A DNA stretch of 11,875 nt from DATDDB01 sp041490205. Lineage in GTDB: Bacteria > Pseudomonadota > Gammaproteobacteria > Burkholderiales > Gallionellaceae. Position 1 is the stretch's first letter, and each line of letters begins with the position of its first letter. A model generated the notes under the pieces. That model did no database searches. It saw nothing but the letters and a program-made list of their open reading frames with translations, and was not told the origin of the DNA. The stretch covers positions 1-11,875 of the forward strand of contig JBGPSQ010000077.1 in NCBI GenBank assembly GCA_041490205.1, given 5' to 3'. Both the position numbers and the translations under genes were made by a program. This document shows, piece by piece, positions 5,862 to 10,865 of this stretch.

Positions 5862-5868
5862 GTATTAT
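5840..5868 (+). promoter_or_regulatory. Promoter for the VOC-fusion gene
   Basis: TTTACC (5840-5845), a 17-nt spacer and TATTAT (5863-5868) make a strong candidate on the plus strand. Initiation is near 5875 and the leader is about 42 nt. Its spacer contains the -35 box of the minus-strand promoter, so both polymerases cannot bind at once. Confidence 0.55.
5841..5865. promoter_or_regulatory. Candidate Rrf2/IscR-type operator
   Basis: Read on the minus strand, this 25-bp stretch begins ATACTTGACTAATAT. It fits 20 of 25 positions of the IscR type-1 consensus as I remember it (ATAsyyGACTrwwwyAGTCrrsTAT). The first 15 positions are perfect; the second half is poor. It lies under both promoters. 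The half-match may be partly accidental because TTGACT is also a -35 box. Confidence 0.25.
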
Positions 5869-5916
5869 ATTGCCCGAAATTAAGTCCTGGCGACAATAAC
5901 CATCTGAGGAGTCCCA

Positions 5917-6555
5917 ATGTTTTTCGGCGTAACCCATGTTGACCTGCCTGTCACAGACATTGCCCGCTCGGAAGCCTTCTGGGGCAAGCTGATCGGTCTG
6001 AAGGAAGTGAAGCGCGGCGAGGGCTTTCTCGACCTCGATTCCGGCTCGGTGATACTGCGCCTGGTGCTGGTTCCGAGCGTTTCCCGCCCGGTGACGCTGC
6101 GCGTGCATGTCCACGACGTGCAGGCCGCTTTCGATACTCTCACCAAATCGGGCGGCCGCGCGCTCTACGAAGCCCAGCGCACACCCGCGCTGGAACTGGA
6201 AGCGCATGTCGCCGATCCGGACGGCAACACCGTGGTCGTGTGGCGCGCGCTGAGCGAGGACGAGTACGGCTTCGTGCCGGATCTTCCCAAGGAGGGCGAA
6301 TGGCATGCGGACGCGGAGATACTGCTCAATGAGTTGCTTTCCTATGTCCCGGCCCTGTTCCGCTCCATGGCGCGGCGCAAGGTGACCAGGATCATCGAAG
6401 AAGTGGCGGGATACGACAATTCCCCGGTGATGCGCCAGCACGTGATTCGCGGCTACATCCTTTCCAGCGCCAAGATCAAGCGCAATCGCCTGATCGAGCC
6501 GCTGAAGCAATGCGGCATAGACCCGGACGATTACAAGGAAGAGTTCGACGCCTGA
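5917..6555 (+). CDS. VOC (glyoxalase/bleomycin-resistance) domain fused to a PCP-reductase-like domain
   Basis: The 212-residue product has two parts. Residues 1-111 are a VOC module: THVDLPVTDIARSEAFWGKL at the start, with His7 at the usual metal position, then the closing strand LEAHVADPDGNTVVVW (94-109). VOC modules bind divalent metals and act on small ligands or sequester them. Residues about 129-185 (WHADAEILLNELLSYVPALF, then RRKVTRIIEE and VMRQHVIRGY) resemble the short helical domain found at the end of light-independent protochlorophyllide reductase B subunits. That domain also occurs alone in non-photosynthetic bacteria, where its role is unclear. ATG at 5917 has a strong GAGGAG 5 nt upstream. 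The gene diverges from the DsrC/TusE-like pair and converges with the EamA gene, the two stop codons lying directly side by side. Domain 1 is secure; domain 2 is a good resemblance. Confidence 0.78.
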   Translation: MFFGVTHVDLPVTDIARSEAFWGKLIGLKEVKRGEGFLDLDSGSVILRLVLVPSVSRPVTLRVHVHDVQAAFDTLTKSGGRALYEAQRTPALELEAHVADPDGNTVVVWRALSEDEYGFVPDLPKEGEWHADAEILLNELLSYVPALFRSMARRKVTRIIEEVAGYDNSPVMRQHVIRGYILSSAKIKRNRLIEPLKQCGIDPDDYKEEFDA

Positions 6556-7443
6556 TCAGCGGCGCAGCGGCAAGTAAGCCAGCCACTGCCCACCCCAGCG
6601 GTGCACGCACAAACCAAAGACAATACTGGCCGCACCCAGCCACACCTGCGGCAATATTGCCTCATTGTTCAGCCCGTGCCCCAGCAGGAGGGCCAGCACC
6701 GGCGTTATCAAGGTGATGAGCGCGATGCGTCCCGCCTCCATGTGCTTGATCATGTAGTAATACAGCGCAAAGCCCAGCACGGAACCGAACACGCCCAAAT
6801 ATAGCGTCGCCGCCACGGCGCGTTGCGGCAATGCCTCGGGCCAATGGCCATCCGCCAGCCACCAGGCCGCGAAGAACAGGGGCAGCGCCACCACCAGCGT
6901 TCCCAATGTCGTCGCCAGCGGCGGGCTGTCATTATCAATGCGCTTGAGCCACACCAGCCCCAGCGCCTGCAACAGCACCGCGATGAAAAGCGCGGCCAAT
7001 CCCATGACAGCCCCCGAGCCCATCCTGAAGCTGTCGGCGAATACCAGCGCCAAGCCGGCCAGCCCCAGCAGCATCCCAGCCAGCTTGTTCGGAGTCACCG
7101 TTTCCTCCTTCAGCCACAAGGCGGCCCCCAGGCTGGTGAGCAGCGGCGTCAAGCCATACAGAACCGAGATCATGCCCGAGCTGATGTACTGCGCAGACCA
7201 GTAGGTCAACGCCATCGTGCCGAACATCGTCAGCCCGCTCACCAGATATGCCTGCCACGCCTTGCGGTGCAGGGGAACACGCACGCGAAACAATACCAGC
7301 AGCAAGACGCACAGCAACGCCCCCAGCCCCATGCGCGCGAACGCCGCGAAGCTGAAACCCACGCCCAGCGCGCTCCACTTGATGGCGAGCGGCGTGGTGG
7401 ACCAGATCAGGATCACTGTAATGAATGCGGCTGGAAGTGACAT
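6556..7443 (-). CDS. EamA/DMT-family membrane transporter
   Basis: This is a ten-helix inner-membrane transporter of the drug/metabolite superfamily, which exports amino acids, metabolites or toxic compounds; the substrate cannot be told. The protein shows the internal duplication of the family. The first EamA half opens with ILIWSTTPLAIKWSALGVG and ends near LLGLAGLALVFADSF. The second half runs from about GLAALFIAVLLQALGLVWLK to the C-terminus and includes GVFGSVLGFALYYYMIKHME and RIALITLITPVLALLLGH. I chose the ATG at 7443 (295 residues) because GAGGGG lies 6 nt before it; a frame open to a TTG at 7488 is unlikely, since that lead lies just beyond the terminator at 7494-7522. A 12-bp direct repeat precedes the ribosome-binding site. 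Its stop abuts the convergent VOC gene. Confidence 0.88.
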   Translation of the reverse strand: MSLPAAFITVILIWSTTPLAIKWSALGVGFSFAAFARMGLGALLCVLLLVLFRVRVPLHRKAWQAYLVSGLTMFGTMALTYWSAQYISSGMISVLYGLTPLLTSLGAALWLKEETVTPNKLAGMLLGLAGLALVFADSFRMGSGAVMGLAALFIAVLLQALGLVWLKRIDNDSPPLATTLGTLVVALPLFFAAWWLADGHWPEALPQRAVAATLYLGVFGSVLGFALYYYMIKHMEAGRIALITLITPVLALLLGHGLNNEAILPQVWLGAASIVFGLCVHRWGGQWLAYLPLRR

Positions 7444-7455
7444 ATACATCCCCTC

Positions 7456-7484
7456 GTAAATGGACTGCCCATGTAAATGGACTG
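7456..7484. repeat. 12-bp direct repeat in the EamA leader
   Basis: GTAAATGGACTG occurs at 7456-7467 and again at 7473-7484, a 17-bp period, between the terminator and the ribosome-binding site of the EamA gene. The spacing suits either two operator half-sites or a slippage duplication. No clear -10 box is positioned with the nearby TTGACA (minus strand, 7488-7483). Confidence 0.6.
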
Positions 7485-7493
7485 TCAAAACAA

Positions 7494-7522
7494 AAAGGCC
7501 ACAGAAACATTCTGTGGCCTTT
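7494..7522 (-). terminator. Rho-independent terminator of the mini transcription unit
   Basis: A perfect 13-bp inverted repeat (AAAGGCCACAGAA / TTCTGTGGCCTTT) encloses a 3-nt loop. On the minus strand the stem is followed by further T residues (TTTTTGTTTTG in total from the stem end), the classic intrinsic terminator. It lies 28 nt after the stop of the small ORF and 51 nt before the EamA start. On the plus strand no T-run follows beyond the stem. Confidence 0.88.
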
Positions 7523-7549
7523 GGAAACTGCTCAACTACCGGTGCTTAA

Positions 7550-7645
7550 CTAGCTCTCCAGGCCACCCTGCGCGCGATGCCACGCCGCGCGCATGACTGC
7601 GCGCAGAGTGGCTCGAACGTTATGGTTGGCGTGAAAAGATTTCAT
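7550..7645 (-). CDS. Possible small basic protein of 31 residues
   Basis: An ATG at 7645 opens 31 codons ending in TAG. The product begins MKSFHANHNVRATLRAVMR and continues AAWHRAQGGLES. It is rich in Arg, Ala and His and strongly basic, and the middle could form an amphipathic helix. There is no ribosome-binding site (the upstream sequence is CTTCCCCC), and the predicted transcription start lies only 1-2 nt before the ATG, so translation would have to be leaderless. The promoter and terminator fit this ORF closely, but the same bases form a 14-bp RNA stem. The AVMRAAWHRA segment vaguely recalls short phage-type proteins; I put no weight on that. It could be a true small protein, a dual-function RNA, or a chance ORF in a small RNA. 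Confidence 0.4.
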   Translation of the reverse strand: MKSFHANHNVRATLRAVMRAAWHRAQGGLES

Positions 7646-7653
7646 GGGGGAAG

Positions 7654-7681
7654 ATTATCAGGGCAATCCGGGCGCTGTCAA
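7654..7681 (-). promoter_or_regulatory. Sigma70 promoter of the small RNA/small ORF unit
   Basis: On the minus strand a perfect TTGACA (7681-7676) is followed after 16 nt by GATAAT (7659-7654), five of six matches to the consensus. Initiation is predicted around 7647-7646, almost at the ATG of the small ORF. Confidence 0.65.
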
Positions 7682-7747
7682 TGTGATCGCAAAAATAAGT
7701 TGTACGATACCCAAAACAAATTCAGGAAGAAACTTTTCGGGCACGGA

Positions 7748-8392
7748 TCACGCCCGGCCAAGATAACCGGCAATCTCTCCGAACACATCATGGAACATCG
7801 CTTCGGTCAGGCGCTTGGTCTGGGTGTTGTAACGGCTGCAATGGTAGCTGTCGAACAGGCGTATTCCATCTGCGATCTGGTGTTGCGCGCCATGGCCGAA
7901 GGCGAAATCCTTGGCGCGCAGGTTAAGCGCGCGCAGCACCGCGCCATGCGCCACCGTACCCAGCGCCACCACCGCAGCTCCCTGCGGCAGCGAGGACAGT
8001 TCCCCTGCCAGATAGCCGTTGCACTGCTTCACCTCGGCGGGCTCCGGCTTGTTCTGCGGCGGCAGGCAGCGCACGGCATTGGTGATGCGGCAATCGCGCA
8101 GGCTCAAGTCTGCATTGGCCTGGTTGTTCGCATCCAGCGGCTCGCCCGAGGTGGAAAAGCCATAACGGTGAAGGGTGGAATAGAGAAGGTTCCCCGCATA
8201 GTCGCCGGTAAACGGTCGCCCGGTGCGGTTCGCGCCGTGCATCCCAGGGGCCAGCCCCACGATCAGCAGGCGCGCAGCGGCATCGCCGAACGACGGCACG
8301 GGTTTGGCGAAGTAAGCGGGTTCTTTCGCGCGGACTTCATCGAGAAAATCGGCCAGGCGCGGGCACTGGCGGCAAGCAGTGGAAAATTTCAT
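7748..8392 (-). CDS. Type-5 uracil-DNA glycosylase (UdgB-like, iron-sulfur)
   Basis: The enzyme removes uracil and other deaminated bases from DNA, starting base-excision repair. The 214-residue product shows the family-5 pattern. Four likely [4Fe-4S] ligands are C7 and C10 (CRQCPRL), C109 (NAVRCLPPQNKP) and C124. The active-site block VGLAPGMHGANRTGRPFTGD (45-64) is characteristic of this type rather than of Ung or type 4. The uracil/DNA-contact block is SYHCSRYNTQTKRLT (182-196), where the usual HPS is HCS around His184. The ATG at 8392 has no ribosome-binding site; a TATACT 7 nt upstream hints at a leaderless message, but no -35 box supports it. A weak hairpin (CGGGC/GCCCG, 7738-7756) followed by AAAAGTTTCTT at the gene end might terminate transcription. 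Confidence 0.88.
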   Translation of the reverse strand: MKFSTACRQCPRLADFLDEVRAKEPAYFAKPVPSFGDAAARLLIVGLAPGMHGANRTGRPFTGDYAGNLLYSTLHRYGFSTSGEPLDANNQANADLSLRDCRITNAVRCLPPQNKPEPAEVKQCNGYLAGELSSLPQGAAVVALGTVAHGAVLRALNLRAKDFAFGHGAQHQIADGIRLFDSYHCSRYNTQTKRLTEAMFHDVFGEIAGYLGRA

Positions 8393-8462
8393 GGGGCGGA
8401 GTATAGCCGAGAGAGGTAGTGCGCGGGAGCAGCAATGTGTTCCTGTAACCCTAAAGGAAACA

Positions 8463-8517
8463 CCGAATCTGTCGTCATTCCCGCGAAAGCGGGAACGACA
8501 AAACCAGACTGATTCGG
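8463..8517. repeat. Compound inverted repeat with a dRS3-like core
   Basis: An inner palindrome, GTCATTCCCGC (8474-8484), GAAA, GCGGGAACGAC (8489-8499), resembles the ATTCCC...GGGAAT-type short repeats known in Neisseria. It is enclosed by an outer pair: CCGAATCTGTC (8463-8473) and GACTGATTCGG (8507-8517), 10 of 11 matched. It lies 7 nt beyond the SpoU methyltransferase stop, between two minus-strand genes, with no U-run. It may be a small mobile repeat or an mRNA 3'-end hairpin. Confidence 0.7.
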
Positions 8518-8524
8518 CGCTCCC

Positions 8525-9301
8525 TTAAGAAGAGCGCTGCCGGTTCGCCTCGAAAAGGCACACCGCAGCCGCAGCCGCCGCATTGAGCGATTCCACCCTG
8601 CCCGGCATGGGAATGATAACGCCCTGACAGACCTTGAGCAAAGCCTCACTAATCCCCGCGCCTTCGTTGCCGATAGCGAATGCGACGTTGCCGCGCAGGT
8701 CGCAATGGTACAAGTTCTGTTGCGCCCCGAGCGCAGCCGCATAGACCCTGCCGGAAAATGCCTGGGCCACGGCAACCAGGTCTGCGGATTCATGCACGGC
8801 GAGCGCAAAATGCCCGCCCATGCCCGCGCGCAGCACCCGGGGCGACCAGGCATCGGCGCAGCCCGGCGAGAGGAACACCGCATCGCAGCCCGCAGCGGCA
8901 GCGGAGCGGATCATTGAGCCCAGGTTGCCGGGGTCTTGTATATCTTCCAGCAGCAGGGCAAAACGGCTGTGCGATGATGCGGCCTCGTTTTGCGGCTGCG
9001 GAATCAGAGCGAGTATGCCGGTGGGGGTCATGAGTTCAGAAAGCTCGGCAAACAAGCCGTCGTCGAGCTGCGTGACGGGAGAGCCGGATATTTTTTTCAG
9101 CAATGCCGAAATTTCCGCATCCAGCGCGCCAGCATGATTCACCAGCACATGCTGCGGCTGCCCTCCCGATTCGAGATAAGCCTGTAGCAGATGCACGCCA
9201 TCGAGCAGGGCGAGATTGGCTTTCTTGCGAGCGCGCGGGGAACCGGCGAGTTTTTTCAGTTCCTTGAAGAAGGGGTTGTCGCGCGACCGGATAGCCTTCA
9301 A
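8525..9301 (-). CDS. SpoU/TrmH-family RNA 2'-O-methyltransferase
   Basis: This is a trefoil-knot (SPOUT) enzyme that uses SAM to methylate a ribose 2'-OH in rRNA or tRNA. All three family motifs are present in 258 residues. Motif 1 is LLEDIQDPGNLGSMIRSA (117-134), with Asn126 and the catalytic Arg132. Motif 2 is FAIGNEGAGIS (208-218), with Glu213. Motif 3 is IPMPGRVESLNAAAAAA (230-246), with Ser238 and Asn240. The N-terminal substrate-binding domain starts SRDNPFFKELKKLAGSPRAR (6-25), as in 23S rRNA-type members. The target nucleotide is not predictable. The start is TTG at 9301, 11 nt after the scpB stop, with GGA 8 nt upstream; no nearby ATG exists and family members begin in just this way. 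It appears to be the last gene of the trpS-scpA-scpB operon. Confidence 0.88.
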   Translation of the reverse strand: MKAIRSRDNPFFKELKKLAGSPRARKKANLALLDGVHLLQAYLESGGQPQHVLVNHAGALDAEISALLKKISGSPVTQLDDGLFAELSELMTPTGILALIPQPQNEAASSHSRFALLLEDIQDPGNLGSMIRSAAAAGCDAVFLSPGCADAWSPRVLRAGMGGHFALAVHESADLVAVAQAFSGRVYAAALGAQQNLYHCDLRGNVAFAIGNEGAGISEALLKVCQGVIIPMPGRVESLNAAAAAAVCLFEANRQRSS

Positions 9302-9312
9302 GGCAAATCCAG

Positions 9313-10044
9313 TCAGGCCGCCGCCCGCTCGCCCGGTTCCGGCGAGCCATGCTGTTCCGATACGTCATCCTGCTCCAACAGGCTGCCCTGCCCCGGGTTG
9401 CTTTCGTGCAAGGGCAAGTTTTCCTGTTCCGGCGGGGCTTGCTCCAGCAGGCCGCCCACCTCTTCGAGGGACGGCAGTTCCTGCAGGGAGCGCAGGTTGA
9501 GGTCGTCCAGCAGTTGCTTGGTGGTGGCATAGAGAGATGGTTTTCCGGGCACGTCACGGGTGCCTACCACGTCTATCCAGCCGCGTGTTTCCAGGGTTTT
9601 CAGCACATGCGAGGACACCGCCACGCCGCGGATTTCCTCGATGTCGCCGCGCGTGACGGGCTGGCGGTAGGCAATGATCGCCAGCGTCTCCATCACGGCG
9701 CGCGAGTAGCGCGGCTGTTTTTGCGGGTTGAGTTTGTCCAGGTGCGGTTGCATTTCCAGGCGCGCGCGGAAGCGCCAGCCGCTGGAAACCTGGGTGAGTT
9801 CCACGCCGCTGTCGGCATATTTCTGCGCGACCTGTTCGAGAATATCCTCGATGAAGGCGTTCTCCACGGGAGCATCGGTGAACTTTTTCATTTCCGCCAG
9901 CGTGAGCGGCTCCTGTGCGGTGAGCAAGGCGGCTTCCAGGATTTTACTGAACTGCGCCGCGTCAACCTCAGGTACGGCTACTTCCTGCGGAGCCGCTTCG
10001 GCCTGAACTTCATTCTGCGGTAAGGTTTCGGCTTGACCTGACAT
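9313..10044 (-). CDS. scpB: Segregation and condensation protein B
   Basis: ScpB is a winged-helix subunit that, as a dimer, binds ScpA and completes the SMC condensin complex, which compacts and separates chromosomes. The 243-residue product shows the ScpB core: KILEAALLTAQEPLTLAEM (34-52), the conserved LAIIAYRQPVTRGDIEEIRG (121-140) and GTRDVPGKPSLYATT (161-175). Both ends carry low-complexity extensions, an Ala/Glu/Pro-rich N-terminus and a Pro/Glu-rich tail from about residue 190, making it longer than a minimal ScpB. ATG at 10044 has GGGGAA upstream and overlaps the end of scpA by 35 nt, so the two subunits are made from one message with likely coupling. Confidence 0.94.
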   Translation of the reverse strand: MSGQAETLPQNEVQAEAAPQEVAVPEVDAAQFSKILEAALLTAQEPLTLAEMKKFTDAPVENAFIEDILEQVAQKYADSGVELTQVSSGWRFRARLEMQPHLDKLNPQKQPRYSRAVMETLAIIAYRQPVTRGDIEEIRGVAVSSHVLKTLETRGWIDVVGTRDVPGKPSLYATTKQLLDDLNLRSLQELPSLEEVGGLLEQAPPEQENLPLHESNPGQGSLLEQDDVSEQHGSPEPGERAAA

Positions 10045-10858
10045 ATAGATTCCCCAGCGTTTCGGTTTGCGTGATTTCGACCAAGTTATCCTTGGCCAGT
10101 TGGAGTATGGCGATGAAGGTCACCACCACTTGCGGGATCCCGCCCTCCAGATCGAAAAGGTTTTCAAACGGCTGAAATTCGCCGTTGCGCAGCTTGCGCA
10201 ATACGTTCGTCATCTGCTCGCGCACCGACAATTCCTCGCGCCTGATCTTGTGGTGCGCATTCTGCCTGGCGCGCGCCAAGAGCGTCAGCCAGGCATGGCG
10301 CAGGTCTTCGGAACTTACATTGGGCAGGCGCTGCTCCACGGTGCGCTCGATCAGCACCTGCACCAGCTCGAAATCGCGCCCGGCCTGCGGCAATTCGTTC
10401 AGTTTCTGCGCGGCCAGCTTCATTTGCTCGTATTCCAGCAGGCGGCGCATCAGCTCGGCGCGCGGATCCTCGCTGGACTCTTCTTCGTTCACCTTGGGCG
10501 GGCGCGGCAGCAGCATGCGCGACTTGATCTCGATCAGCACCGCCGCCATCAGCAGGTATTCCGCCGCCAGCTCCATGCGGTTGCGCTGCATCGCCTCGAT
10601 ATAGCCCATGTATTGCAGCGTCAATTGCGCCATCGGGATGTCGAGCACGTCGAGGTTGTGCTTGCGGATCAGGTACAGCAGCAGGTCGAGCGGCCCCTGG
10701 AAGGTTTCCAGCACCACCTCCAGCGCATCCGGCGGGATGTATAGGTCGCGCGGCATCTCCAGCATCGGCTCGCCGTGTATGCGCACGATGGGGCTGGTTT
10801 GCGCGGCGGCTTCGTTCACGCCGGCGGTTTCGTTAATGATGGTCTCGGTCTCGCTCAT
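10010..10858 (-). CDS. scpA: Segregation and condensation protein A (kleisin)
   Basis: ScpA is the kleisin that bridges the heads of an SMC dimer and binds ScpB. The 282-residue product has the N-terminal kleisin signature FQGPLDLLLYLIRKHNLDVL (53-72), followed by IPMAQLTLQYMGYIE and AAEYLLMAAVLIEIKSRMLL (98-117). An acidic/polar linker follows. The C-terminal winged helix includes VVVTFIAILQLAKDNLVEI (about 243-261). The first ~40 residues are a polar extension ahead of the kleisin core. The ATG at 10858 comes 7 nt after the trpS stop with no strong ribosome-binding site, so translation is probably coupled to trpS. It overlaps scpB at its 3' end. Confidence 0.95.
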   Translation of the reverse strand: MSETETIINETAGVNEAAAQTSPIVRIHGEPMLEMPRDLYIPPDALEVVLETFQGPLDLLLYLIRKHNLDVLDIPMAQLTLQYMGYIEAMQRNRMELAAEYLLMAAVLIEIKSRMLLPRPPKVNEEESSEDPRAELMRRLLEYEQMKLAAQKLNELPQAGRDFELVQVLIERTVEQRLPNVSSEDLRHAWLTLLARARQNAHHKIRREELSVREQMTNVLRKLRNGEFQPFENLFDLEGGIPQVVVTFIAILQLAKDNLVEITQTETLGNLYVRSSRNLTAE

Positions 10859-10865
10859 GATTTCA

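Larger units (their letters stand above)
7486..7647 (-). ncRNA. Candidate small RNA, about 155-160 nt
   Basis: A predicted transcript starts near 7647 from the promoter at 7654-7681 and ends in the U-run after the hairpin at 7494-7522. It folds into a 14-bp stem (7612-7599 with 7575-7562, one G-U pair) enclosing a 23-nt loop. An unstructured linker follows, carrying the repeated motif TAGTTRAGCA, and then the terminator hairpin. The layout is that of an independent trans-acting small RNA, but the first stem overlaps a 31-codon ORF (7550-7645), so it could equally be a short mRNA. No known RNA family is recognised. Ends are estimates. Confidence 0.5.

Noticed and set aside
5854..6510. 218-codon minus-strand frame
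   Set aside because: It is the antisense shadow of the VOC-fusion gene, which has clear domains and a strong ribosome-binding site.
7577..8419. 280-codon plus-strand frame
   Set aside because: It lies antisense to the uracil-DNA glycosylase gene and the small RNA unit, reads as Arg/His/Gln-rich low-complexity text, and has no recognisable domain.
8392..8428. Leaderless promoter for the uracil-DNA glycosylase gene (TATACT 7 nt before ATG)
   Set aside because: No acceptable -35 hexamer lies 16-18 nt upstream; the sequence there is GC-rich. Kept only as a remark in the gene entry.
9349..10744. Long plus-strand frames opposite scpA and scpB
   Set aside because: They mirror the codon structure of the condensin genes and contain no domain signal.
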